Assembly: GCF_010725485.1 (NCBI RefSeq)
Contig: NZ_AP022598.1
Location: 5,766,001 to 5,830,000 of the forward strand
From: Mycolicibacterium parafortuitum
GTDB taxonomy: Bacteria; Actinomycetota; Actinomycetes; Mycobacteriales; Mycobacteriaceae
DNA length: 64,000 bases
Direction of reading: 5' to 3'
This document shows, piece by piece, positions 8,807 to 16,867 of this stretch. Each line of letters begins with the position of its first letter. Positions within the stretch are counted from its first letter, which is position 1. The notes below the pieces were generated by a model. The model was not told the DNA's origin, ran no database searches, and worked only from the letters and a program-made list of their open reading frames with translations. A program made the translations under genes and the position numbers.

Positions 8807-9655
8807 CTATCCCGACAGATTGAAGTTGCCGTTGGCGCCATAGACCGCCAGTGAGACCAGCAGCGTCACCGAGATGACGACGATCAGCGACGTCCGCACC
8901 GCGTTGCCCACGGCAACCCCGACCCCCGACGGACCGCCGGTGGCGAAGTAGCCGAAGTAGGTGTGCACCAGCAGGATCGCGATCGCCATCAGGATCGCCT
9001 GCAGGAAGGACCACAGCAGGTCCTTCGGGTTCAGGAACGTGTTGAAGTAGTGGTTGTACAGGCCGGCCGACTGCCCGAACAGCACCACGGTGGTGAGCTT
9101 GCTCGCCGCGAACGACAGCATCACCGCGATCGAGTACAGCGGCGTGATCGCGACCATGCCGGCCACGATGCGCGTCGAGACCAGGTATTCGACCGGGCGG
9201 ATCCCCATCGTCTCCAGCGCGTCGATCTCCTCGTTGATCCGCATCGCGCCCAGTTGCGCGGTGACCCCGGCGCCGAACGTCGCGGCCAGCCCGATCCCGG
9301 CGACCACCGGTGCGGAGATCCGCACGTTGATGAACGCGGCCAAGAACCCGGTCAGGGCCTCGATACCGATGTCACCGAGGGAGCTGTAGCCCTGCACCGC
9401 GAGCGTGCCGCCCGCCGCCAGGGTCAGGAATCCGACGATCACCACGGTGCCGCCGATCATCGCGAGAGTTCCCGCGCCCATGCTGATCTCGGCGACCAGA
9501 CGGATGATCTCGCGCCGGTAGTGCACGGCCGCGTGCGGGACGCCGGCGATCGCCCGTCCGTAGAACGCGGTGTGGTCACCGATGCGTCCGAGAAGCTCGA
9601 CGGGACGCCCGGCGTGCTCGACCAGGCGTGGGTGTAGTGCGCGTATCGCAGCCAT
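8807..9655 (-). CDS. yrbEB: YrbEB, Mce transporter permease (MlaE family)
   Basis: 282 residues with about five membrane helices. It contains the MlaE/YrbE cytosolic signature EEIDALETMGIRPVEYLV (142-159), which contacts the ATPase. The start ATG at 9655 gives a length typical for the family; a longer reading frame upstream only overlaps yrbEA. It forms the inner-membrane permease with YrbEA and is energised by an MceG-type ATPase that must lie outside the window. Confidence 0.92.
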   Translation of the reverse strand: MAAIRALHPRLVEHAGRPVELLGRIGDHTAFYGRAIAGVPHAAVHYRREIIRLVAEISMGAGTLAMIGGTVVIVGFLTLAAGGTLAVQGYSSLGDIGIEALTGFLAAFINVRISAPVVAGIGLAATFGAGVTAQLGAMRINEEIDALETMGIRPVEYLVSTRIVAGMVAITPLYSIAVMLSFAASKLTTVVLFGQSAGLYNHYFNTFLNPKDLLWSFLQAILMAIAILLVHTYFGYFATGGPSGVGVAVGNAVRTSLIVVISVTLLVSLAVYGANGNFNLSG

Positions 9656-9663
9656 CGCCGTCC

Positions 9664-10476
9664 CTAGCCCGACGTCATCTGGATGCCGATGGCCGTGACG
9701 ACCACGTTGATCACGAACAGCGCCATGAACGCATACACCACCGTCTCGTTGACCGCGTTCCCGACCGCCTTGGCGCCGCCGCCGGTGATGCACAGCCCGC
9801 GATAGCACGCCACCAGCCCGGCGATCAGCCCGAACAACGCGGCCTTGATGCACGAGATGATCACCTCGGGCACCCCGGTCAGCAGCGTGATGCCCGCGGC
9901 GAACGCACCGGGGTTCACGCCCTGGACGAACACCGAGAAGAAGTAGCCGCCCAGGATGCCGATGATCACCACCAGGCTGTTGAGCAACAGCGCGACCAGA
10001 CCCGAGGCCAGCATGCGTGGGGTGACCAGACGCTGGACGGGGTTGACGCCGAGCACCTCGAGGGCGTCGATCTCCTCCCGGATGGTCCGCGACCCCAGAT
10101 CGGCGCACATCGCCGTGGCGCCCGCGCCGGCGACGATCAACACCGTCACCATCGGCCCCACCTGGGTCACCGCGCCGAACGCCGCACCCGCACCCGACAG
10201 ATCCGCCGCACCGAGCTCACGCAGCAGGATGTTCAGCGTGAACGACACCAGCACCGTGAACGGGATCGCCACCAGCAGCGTCGGGGCCAGCGACACCCGC
10301 GCGACGAACCAGGACTGCAGCAGGAACTCCCTGGTCTGAAAAGGCCGACGGAACAGGAACTTCACCGCGTCGGCCGACATCGACAGCAGGCCGCCGACGC
10401 CCTGCATCGGGCCCGAGATCCCGCCGCGCAACGCAGGCAACGCGATGGACCCACGGTCCGCGGCCTTGTCCGCCAT
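9664..10476 (-). CDS. yrbEA: YrbEA, Mce transporter permease, first gene of the operon
   Basis: 270 residues from the ATG at 10476. An ATG at 10578 would add 34 Arg/Cys-rich residues that do not look like YrbE, so the shorter form is preferred. The MlaE signature EEIDALEVLGVNPVQRLV lies at 134-151, and there are five or so hydrophobic helices. As the first gene of an eight-gene operon, its promoter must lie in the 197-bp gap shared with the divergent SDR gene at 10674, which carries repeat elements. Confidence 0.9.
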   Translation of the reverse strand: MADKAADRGSIALPALRGGISGPMQGVGGLLSMSADAVKFLFRRPFQTREFLLQSWFVARVSLAPTLLVAIPFTVLVSFTLNILLRELGAADLSGAGAAFGAVTQVGPMVTVLIVAGAGATAMCADLGSRTIREEIDALEVLGVNPVQRLVTPRMLASGLVALLLNSLVVIIGILGGYFFSVFVQGVNPGAFAAGITLLTGVPEVIISCIKAALFGLIAGLVACYRGLCITGGGAKAVGNAVNETVVYAFMALFVINVVVTAIGIQMTSG

Positions 10477-10528
10477 ATGCCGCCGAACCCTTCTCGAAAC
10501 CAACTGTAAGCGCCGCCACAGCAGCGAG

Positions 10529-10566
10529 ACACACGTTGACAGCTGCGCTCGGCGCGATACACACGT
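10529..10566. promoter_or_regulatory. Direct repeat ACACACGT in the mce/SDR divergent promoter
   Basis: ACACACGT occurs at 10529-10536 and again at 10559-10566, exactly 30 bases apart (three helical turns). Both copies lie between the divergent yrbEA and SDR start codons. A TTGACA box at 10536-10541 overlaps the first copy. Spacing on one face of the helix suits a cooperative regulator, but this is inferred from pattern only. Confidence 0.4.
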
Positions 10567-10627
10567 CGTCCCATCCACCGGGAAGCACCCGGGCTCATCG
10601 CCGGGATCGGCCGTGAACGTGGAGAAC

Positions 10628-10647
10628 CGGTGTCACACTCGACACCG
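10628..10647. promoter_or_regulatory. Palindromic operator candidate upstream of the SDR gene
   Basis: CGGTGTC-acactc-GACACCG is a perfect 7-bp inverted repeat with a 6-bp spacer, 26 bases before the SDR GTG start. It sits where a repressor would block transcription of the SDR gene. It matches neither the KstR nor the KstR2 consensus as I know them. Confidence 0.5.
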
Positions 10648-10673
10648 ACGTCTCGATCTGACAGGAGTTCTCC

Positions 10674-11501
10674 GTGTCCACCACCCCCGCCGGGTTGTCA
10701 CCCCTGTTTCGTTACGCCGACCGCCGAGTGCTCATCACCGGTGGCGGTTCGGGCATCGGGCAGGCGTGTGTGCTGCGGGTGCTCGCCGAGGGCGGCCGGG
10801 TGGTCGCCGCCGACATCAGCGCCGACGGCCTGGCCGACACCGTGGGCAGGGCCGGTGACGCCGGCGCACGGCTGTCGACAGTGGTGATCGACGTCGGAGA
10901 CGAGACGTCGGTGCGCACCGGGGTGGCCGAGGCGATCAGCACGCTCGGCGGGTTGGACACCCTGGTCAACGCCGCCGGGATCCTGCGCTCGGCCCATCTG
11001 ACGGAGACCTCGCTGGCCGACTTCGAGCAGGTGCTGCGCATCAATCTGACCGGGACGTTCCTGATGACCCGGGAGGCGATCCCCGCGCTGCGCGACGGCA
11101 ACGGCCCCGCGGTGGTCAATTTCAGCTCCACGTCGGCACACTTCGCCCACCCGTACATGTCGGCCTACGCCGCGTCCAAGGGCGGGGTGCTGTCGATGAC
11201 CCATGCGTGGGCGCTGGAATTCGCCAAGGCCGGCATCCGGTTCAATTGCGTTCAGCCCGGGTCGATCTCGTCGGGGATGACCGATGGGACCGGCGCGTCG
11301 AAGCAGAGCGTCGGGCCCGGCCTGCCCGAGGACGCCGACTATGCGCTGTTCGGTAAGGTCGCACCGATGCTGCCGCTCGACGGCGGCGCGATCTTCGCCG
11401 CGCCGGACGCGGTCGCCGGGGTGGTCGCGATGCTCGGCAGCAACGATGCGTACTTCATCACCGGCACCGAGGTCCGCATCGACGGCGGCTCACACATGTA
11501 G
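10674..11501 (+). CDS. Short-chain dehydrogenase/reductase (SDR)
   Basis: 275 residues, GTG start with AGGAG 6 bases upstream. Classical SDR: cofactor motif TGGGSGIG (22-29), NAAG (99-102), catalytic Ser near 151-154, Tyr165 and Lys169 (YAASK). The Asp48 of AADIS after beta-2 favours NAD(H). It oxidises or reduces a hydroxyl/keto group on an unidentified substrate. Its position, divergent from the Mce operon and beside ring-degrading genes, suggests a hydroxysteroid-dehydrogenase-like role, which is inference. Confidence 0.88.
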   Translation: MSTTPAGLSPLFRYADRRVLITGGGSGIGQACVLRVLAEGGRVVAADISADGLADTVGRAGDAGARLSTVVIDVGDETSVRTGVAEAISTLGGLDTLVNAAGILRSAHLTETSLADFEQVLRINLTGTFLMTREAIPALRDGNGPAVVNFSSTSAHFAHPYMSAYAASKGGVLSMTHAWALEFAKAGIRFNCVQPGSISSGMTDGTGASKQSVGPGLPEDADYALFGKVAPMLPLDGGAIFAAPDAVAGVVAMLGSNDAYFITGTEVRIDGGSHM

Positions 11502-11550
11502 TTCACCCGCGCCCTGTCAGGCCCAGGTCCCACCTTCCCGGAGCTCACCG

Positions 11551-12000
11551 ATGAAAATGCGTACCGTCGCGACCGGCCTCCTGCTGGCCGCAGGCACTGT
11601 CGCGCCCGCCGCACCGGCACAGGCCGCCCCGTTCTTCGCGAACTACTCGCTGAACGTCGAAGGCCGCTACGACTTCCACACCTGGACGTGGGCGGTGACC
11701 TACTGCATCCCGGCCGCCCCGGACTGCGCGCACATCAAGGCGATCCCGATGCCGATCGCGAAGGCGTTCGAGTACAGCGGCGACGCCCGCCTGGCCGACG
11801 GCAGGTACACCATGACGGTGGATGTTCCCGACGGATTACGTTGCGGGAACGTGTATTACGGACCGATCATCCCGACCCGGGATGTGTACGAATGGGATGC
11901 CGAGACCCTGCGGGGGACGTTGACGTCCTCGTTCGCGGCGGGTTGTGACGGCGCACCGGGCGGAGCGTTCAGCTATCCGTTCTCGCTGGTGCGGCTGTAG
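11551..12000 (+). CDS. Exported protein, unknown function
   Basis: 149 residues from the ATG at 11551. A cleavable signal peptide is plain (MKMRTVATGLLLAAGT... to AQAAP, about residue 26). The mature domain has four cysteines (YCIPAAPDC, RCGNV, GCDG), so two disulfides are likely. It resembles in layout the exported protein at 742-1257 (Trp-rich, paired Cys). No family recognised. Its last 28 bases overlap the end of the convergent gene at 11973. Confidence 0.75.
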   Translation: MKMRTVATGLLLAAGTVAPAAPAQAAPFFANYSLNVEGRYDFHTWTWAVTYCIPAAPDCAHIKAIPMPIAKAFEYSGDARLADGRYTMTVDVPDGLRCGNVYYGPIIPTRDVYEWDAETLRGTLTSSFAAGCDGAPGGAFSYPFSLVRL

Positions 12001-12548
12001 ACCACTTCTCCGGCGATCCCCACCCTGAGCAGTTCGTGTGCGTGCGCGTTGCCGTCGAGCACCCGGCTCATGCGCTCTACGATCTGCCAGCGGCCGTCGA
12101 TCCGACCCAACCGGAAGTGGTTGGCGGCGGCTCGCCAGACGACGTAGCCCGGCGCTGGGAGATGATCACGCGTCGCGCCGCTTTCGCGTTCGGCGTATCC
12201 GTCCGCCGCGCGCAGCACGACCAGTGACTCACACACCGCGACTGCGTCGTCGCCTCTGACGGTCACCACGGCGGGGCCGAGGAAGTGCGAGCAGCCGTTC
12301 TCGACCAACCGTCGATGTCCGCCCGACCGCACCATCGCCGCGACCTCGTCGCGGCCCGACATCCGCCAACCCTCGACGTCGTAAACACCGTCGGCACTCC
12401 ACAGTGCCGCGGCCGCAACCGCATCCGCGGCATCCACGCTCGGCCCATACGTCGCGATCAGGCGCGCGATGTCGCGTTCGTCCTCGACGACGCGTAGCCG
12501 GTTCTCCAGCTGCTCAAGACGCGTTTCGAGGTTGTCATGGTCACCCAT
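11973..12548 (-). CDS. SnoaL/NTF2-like protein
   Basis: 191 residues. The ATG at 12548 is preceded by GGAGGGAGACCCG, a strong ribosome binding site, so it is preferred over the start at 12620. After a short coiled coil (about 5-25) the sequence ARLIATYGPSVDAAD and ALWSADGVYDVEGW is typical of the NTF2-like SnoaL fold (cone-shaped barrel used by ketosteroid isomerases, dehydratases and dioxygenase small subunits). Catalytic identity cannot be read. A ketosteroid-isomerase-like or dehydratase role would suit the neighbourhood. Confidence 0.8.
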   Translation of the reverse strand: MGDHDNLETRLEQLENRLRVVEDERDIARLIATYGPSVDAADAVAAAALWSADGVYDVEGWRMSGRDEVAAMVRSGGHRRLVENGCSHFLGPAVVTVRGDDAVAVCESLVVLRAADGYAERESGATRDHLPAPGYVVWRAAANHFRLGRIDGRWQIVERMSRVLDGNAHAHELLRVGIAGEVVYSRTSENG

Positions 12549-12656
12549 CGGGTCTCCCTCCACCAGTAATGGTCTGCCCATCTGGTCGGCGGTCTCCGCG
12601 ATCCGGACGATGAGCACCACACCGTTATAGCGCCAGGGATGTCGTGACCTGTCACG

Positions 12657-14282
12657 TCACGACGACGAGGACGCTTCGATCAGCTGGAAACCCTTGTAGC
12701 CGGCCGCGGCCACCTCGGCGCAGATGTCCAGGTAGGCGGCGAACCCGCCGATGAACAACATGAAAACCCGCGGTTTCCCAGGGACGTTCGCACCCATGTA
12801 CCAGGAGTTCGCCCGCGGGAACAGAGTGGCTTCGGCGCGCCGATTGCATTCGGCGATCCAGTTGTCGACCGACTCGGGGGTGGCTTCCAGCGCCGCGTAA
12901 CCGTGGTCGTCGAGGAAGCCGATCGCGTCGGCGATCCAGTCGATGTGGGCTTCGGCGTGCAGCACCATGTTCGCCAGCACCGCAGGGGCTCCGGGGCCGG
13001 ACACCAGGAAAAGGTTCGGGAACCCGTCGACACCGAGCCCGAGATAGGTGCGAGGTCCGTCGGCCCAGTCCTCACGCAGACGCCGGCCGTCGCGGCCGAC
13101 GATGTCGATCTTGTCCAGGGCACCCGTCATCGCGTCGAACCCGGTGGCCAGCACCAGCGCGTCGATGTCGTAGTGCGCCTCGGAGGTGGTGATACCGGTC
13201 GGGTCGATCGATTCGATCGGGGTGTTGCGGACACTGACCAGGGTCACGTTCGACCGGTTGAACGTCTGGAAGTAGTTGGTGTCGGTGCAGATTCGCTTCG
13301 TCCCGATCGGATGGTCGTTCGGGATGAGCAGATCGGCCAGCGCGGGGTCGTCGATGACGGCGCGCACCTTCTCCTCGTAGAACTTGCGGGCCTCCTCGTT
13401 GGCGGCCTCGTCGATCATCTGGTCGCTGAACGTCTTCGAGAACAGCACCCCGCCGAGATCCCAGCGCCGCTCGAAGGCCGCGCGGCGCTCCTCGGCGGAC
13501 ACCTCCATCGTCAGCTTCGGGTGCGCGATGTGCGGGGATCCGCCGCCGCTGCGCCAGGACAGCCTGCGCCGCTCGGCGTAGTTCGCCTTGATCTCGGCGA
13601 CCTCCTCGGCCGTGAGCGGCCGATTACCCGCGGGCACACTGAAATTCGGTGTCCGCTGGAACACGTAGAGGTGCTCGGCCTGTTCGGCGATCAACGGGAT
13701 GGACTGGATGCCCGAGGAGCCGGTGCCGATCACGGCGACGCGCTTGCCGGTGAAGTCGACGGGCTCGTGCGGCCAGTGGGCGGTGTGGTAGACCTCGCCG
13801 GCGAAGGTGTCCAGGCCGGGGAACGCGGGGGTCAGCGCCGCCGACAGCGGCCCGGTGGCCATCACCACGAACCGCGCCGTCACCGTCTCGCCGGTGTCGG
13901 TGACGACGGTCCAGCGCAGGGACTGCTCGTCGAGGGTCGCCGAGGTGACCCTGGTGTTGAACGTGATGCCGCCGCGCAGGTCCAGCCTGTCGGCGACCCA
14001 GTTCATGTAGCGCAGGATCTCGGCCTGCGTGGCGTACTTCTCGGTCCAGGTCCACTCCTGCTGGAGTTCCTCGGAAAACGAGTAGCAGTAGTCGACGCTC
14101 TCCACGTCGCAGCGGGCGCCCGGATAGCGGTTGAAGTACCAGGTGCCGCCGATCTCGGGGGCGGCCTCGAACACCCGCACCGACAGGCCCTGCGACCGGA
14201 ATTTGTGGAGGGCGTACAGGCCGGCGAAACCGGCTCCGACCACGACCGCGTCGACGACGTCCACCTCTGCCGAATTGCTCAC
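12657..14282 (-). CDS. Flavin-containing Baeyer-Villiger monooxygenase (CHMO type)
   Basis: 541 residues from the GTG at 14282; an ATG at 14315 would add 11 residues. FAD Rossmann motif GAGFAG (16-21), the BVMO fingerprint FAGEVYHTAHWP (160-171), and the second Rossmann motif GTGSSG (186-191) for NADPH are all intact. The length matches single-domain type I BVMOs such as cyclohexanone monooxygenase. These enzymes insert oxygen next to a ketone, turning it into an ester or lactone. A steroid 17-ketone or a ring ketone are plausible substrates here. It is divergent from the ferredoxin/hsaAC-like operon. Confidence 0.9.
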   Translation of the reverse strand: MSNSAEVDVVDAVVVGAGFAGLYALHKFRSQGLSVRVFEAAPEIGGTWYFNRYPGARCDVESVDYCYSFSEELQQEWTWTEKYATQAEILRYMNWVADRLDLRGGITFNTRVTSATLDEQSLRWTVVTDTGETVTARFVVMATGPLSAALTPAFPGLDTFAGEVYHTAHWPHEPVDFTGKRVAVIGTGSSGIQSIPLIAEQAEHLYVFQRTPNFSVPAGNRPLTAEEVAEIKANYAERRRLSWRSGGGSPHIAHPKLTMEVSAEERRAAFERRWDLGGVLFSKTFSDQMIDEAANEEARKFYEEKVRAVIDDPALADLLIPNDHPIGTKRICTDTNYFQTFNRSNVTLVSVRNTPIESIDPTGITTSEAHYDIDALVLATGFDAMTGALDKIDIVGRDGRRLREDWADGPRTYLGLGVDGFPNLFLVSGPGAPAVLANMVLHAEAHIDWIADAIGFLDDHGYAALEATPESVDNWIAECNRRAEATLFPRANSWYMGANVPGKPRVFMLFIGGFAAYLDICAEVAAAGYKGFQLIEASSSS

Positions 14283-14381
14283 GGCGCCAACCGTAGAGGT
14301 TGGGCGTCTGGCCATCGCCCGGTTTCCCGGTGACCGGACGCCGGGTATCGGCGGCCATGCGGGCCCGGCACACTCGGACCC

Positions 14382-14678
14382 ATGTCGTCTGCCGAACCCT
14401 TCCGCGATGCCGCCACCGTCCGCATCGACCTGGACGGTGCCGTGCACCGGTTGAGCTGGCCGCAGGACAAGACCCTGGTCGAGATCATGCTCGACGCGGG
14501 TATCGACGTTCCGTACTCGTGCCAGGAGGGCCGGTGCGGTTCCTGTGTGGTCACCGTGACCGATGGCCAGGTCTCGATGGACAGCTGCGAGATCCTCGAC
14601 GAGGGCGATCTGGCGGACGGGCTCGTGCTGGGCTGCCAGGCCCGGCCGGTCACCGAAGACATCAGCGTCGAGTACTGA
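14382..14678 (+). CDS. Plant-type [2Fe-2S] ferredoxin
   Basis: 98 residues. Cluster ligands Cys47, Cys52, Cys55 (CQEGRCGSC) and Cys85 follow the CX4CX2C...C pattern of plant-type ferredoxins. It looks like the free-standing version of the C-terminal ferredoxin domain of KshB-type reductases. The likely partners are the Rieske oxygenase at 38220-39374 or another oxygenase. No flavoprotein reductase domain is present in this gene or elsewhere in the window. It heads the plus-strand run leading into the HsaA-like gene. Confidence 0.9.
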   Translation: MSSAEPFRDAATVRIDLDGAVHRLSWPQDKTLVEIMLDAGIDVPYSCQEGRCGSCVVTVTDGQVSMDSCEILDEGDLADGLVLGCQARPVTEDISVEY

Positions 14679-14765
14679 GCGACCCGCTGATCGGGACAAT
14701 CCCGGGACTGCGGACCGCTCGGAGATAGACGATGGTCACACCCACACAGTGAGGACATCAAGAAG

Positions 14766-15947
14766 ATGAGTGAGCGCGTACTCGACCGGCTGGCGGATCT
14801 GGCCGACCAGTTCAAGGAACAGGCCGTAGAGGCCGAGAAGATCGGCAAACTGCCCGACGCGACGGTCAAGAGCATGAAGGCGATCGGGTCGATCCGGCTG
14901 CTCCAGCCCAAGAAACACGGCGGCATGGAGGTCCATCCCCGGGAGTTCGCCGAGACGGTGATGGCCACCGCGGCACTCGACCCGGCCGCCGGCTGGATCA
15001 ACGGCGTCGTCGGGGTGCATCCGTACCAGCTGGCGTACGCCGATCCGAAGGTGGGCGAGGAGATCTGGGCCGACGACATCGACACCTGGGTGGCTTCGCC
15101 GTACGCCCCGCAGGGCGTCGCGGTGCCCACCGACGGCGGTTACATCTTCACCGGCCGCTGGCAGTTCAGCTCCGGAACCGACGCGTGCGACTGGATCATC
15201 CTGGGCGCCATGGTCGGTGACAGTTCCGGCGCCCCCCTCATGCCGCCGCAGATGCTGCACATGATCCTGCCCCGGTCGGACTACCAGATCGTCGACGACT
15301 CCTGGGATGTCGTCGGGTTGCGCGGCACGGGTTCCAAGGACGTCATCGTCGACGGCGCGTTCGTGCCGTCCTACCGCACGATGGACGGCACAAAGGTGAT
15401 GGACGGCACCGCCCAGCGCGAGGCCGGCATGACCGAGCCGCTGTACCTGATGCCGTGGTCGTCGATGTTCCCGCTCGGCATCAGCTCGGCCACCATCGGT
15501 ATCGCCGAGGGGGCGCTGGCCGCCGCGCTCGACTACCAGCGCCAGCGCGTCGCCGCCAGCGGCGTCGCGGTCAAGGACGACCCGTACGTGATGTACGCGA
15601 TCGGCGAGGCCGCCGCCGACATCAACGCCGCACGCCAGGAACTGCTGGCCAACGCCGACCGCATCTACGACATGGTGGCCGCGGGCAAGGAGGTGTCGTT
15701 CGAGGACCGCGCCGCCGGGCGGCGCACCCAGATCCGTGCGGTGTGGCGCGCGGTGTCGGCGGTCGACGAGATCTTCGCGCGCTGTGGCGGCAACGCCGCG
15801 CGCATGGACAAACCGCTGCAACGCTACTGGCGGGATGTGCACGTCGGGCAGGCGCACGCCATCCACGTTCCCGGCACCGTCTACCACGCCTCGGCGCTGA
15901 GCTCGCTGGGCGTCGACCCACAGGGCCCGCTGCGGGCGATGATCTAG
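14766..15947 (+). CDS. hsaA: HsaA-like flavin-dependent aromatic hydroxylase
   Basis: 393 residues, the same length class as HsaA (3-HSA 4-hydroxylase, acyl-CoA-dehydrogenase fold, group D flavoprotein monooxygenase). Landmarks include LLQPKKHGGMEVHPREFAE near 45-63, FTGRWQFSSGTDACDWI (about 129-145) and VVGLRGTGSKDV. HsaA uses reduced flavin from HsaB to add an ortho hydroxyl, giving a catechol. An HsaB-like reductase lies at 42079-42585. It is followed after 11 bases by an HsaC-like catechol dioxygenase, which strongly supports the role. The exact phenol substrate is inferred. Confidence 0.87.
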   Translation: MSERVLDRLADLADQFKEQAVEAEKIGKLPDATVKSMKAIGSIRLLQPKKHGGMEVHPREFAETVMATAALDPAAGWINGVVGVHPYQLAYADPKVGEEIWADDIDTWVASPYAPQGVAVPTDGGYIFTGRWQFSSGTDACDWIILGAMVGDSSGAPLMPPQMLHMILPRSDYQIVDDSWDVVGLRGTGSKDVIVDGAFVPSYRTMDGTKVMDGTAQREAGMTEPLYLMPWSSMFPLGISSATIGIAEGALAAALDYQRQRVAASGVAVKDDPYVMYAIGEAAADINAARQELLANADRIYDMVAAGKEVSFEDRAAGRRTQIRAVWRAVSAVDEIFARCGGNAARMDKPLQRYWRDVHVGQAHAIHVPGTVYHASALSSLGVDPQGPLRAMI

Positions 15948-15958
15948 GAGATTCGCAC

Positions 15959-16867
15959 ATGGCTGACATCAAGGGCCTCGGCTACGTCAAGGTGCAGGCC
16001 ACCGATATGCCCCGGTGGCGCCGATTCGCGTTCGACGTACTGGGTTTCGCACAGGGCTCCGGCCCCGAGAACGATGCGTTGTATCTGCGGATGGACGAAC
16101 GCGCGGCGCGCATCATCGTGGTGCCCGGCGATGTGGACCGCATCGTCACCGCGGGCTGGGAGGTCCGCGACCATCAGGGGCTGGAGGCGGTCAAGCGGGC
16201 GCTCGAGGTCGTCGGCACCCCGTACAAGGAACTCTCCCTGGCCGAGGCCGACGCCCGCCGCGTCGAAGAGGTGATCGCATTCACCGATCCCGCCGGAAAC
16301 TCGCTGGAGGTGTTCCACGGCGCGGTGCTCGACCACTCCCCTGTCGTCACCCCGCACGGCGCCCGGTTCGTCACCGGCGCACAGGGTCTGGGCCATGTGG
16401 TGATCCCGGCCGTGGACGTCAACGGGCTGTTCGACTTCTACACCACGGTGCTGGGATTCCGGTCGCGTGGCGCGTTCCGGGTCCCCGCCCCGCCGGAGTT
16501 CGGACCGATCCGGGTGCGCTTCCTCGGGATCAACCAACGCCACCACAGCCTGGCCATCTGCCCGGCGGCGACCGTCCGCGACCCGAAGCTGATCCATCTG
16601 ATGGTCGAGGTCGACTCGCTCGACGCGGTCGGCCAGGCGCTGGACCGGGTCAACAAGGACGGCTTCCAGCTGTCCTCGACGCTGGGCAGGCACACCAACG
16701 ACAAGATGGTGTCGTTCTACGTGCGCGCCCCCGGCGACTGGGACATCGAGTTCGGCACCGCGGGCATGTTGGTCGACGACACGTACTACACCGCCGAGGA
16801 GATCACCGCCGACAGCTACTGGGGCCACGAGTGGGTCAGCGATCTGCCCAAGGCCATGAAGCCGTGA
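15959..16867 (+). CDS. hsaC: HsaC-like type I extradiol (meta-cleavage) dioxygenase
   Basis: 302 residues, two VOC domains. By analogy with BphC/HsaC the Fe(II) ligands are His146 (GLGHVV), His213 (LIHLMVEV) and Glu264 (WDIEFGT), with His196 (RHHSLA) and His245 as second-sphere catalytic residues. All are present, so it should be active. It cleaves a catechol next to the hydroxyls with O2. It is separated by 11 bases from the HsaA-like gene, and its stop overlaps the next start (GTGA). A bicyclic DHSA-like catechol is the expected substrate, but other catechols are possible. Confidence 0.9.
   Translation: MADIKGLGYVKVQATDMPRWRRFAFDVLGFAQGSGPENDALYLRMDERAARIIVVPGDVDRIVTAGWEVRDHQGLEAVKRALEVVGTPYKELSLAEADARRVEEVIAFTDPAGNSLEVFHGAVLDHSPVVTPHGARFVTGAQGLGHVVIPAVDVNGLFDFYTTVLGFRSRGAFRVPAPPEFGPIRVRFLGINQRHHSLAICPAATVRDPKLIHLMVEVDSLDAVGQALDRVNKDGFQLSSTLGRHTNDKMVSFYVRAPGDWDIEFGTAGMLVDDTYYTAEEITADSYWGHEWVSDLPKAMKP

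Noticed and set aside
10477..10673. KstR-type operator in the Mce promoter
   Set aside because: No TnnAACnnGTTnnA-like palindrome is visible in the gap. The palindromes present have another sequence.
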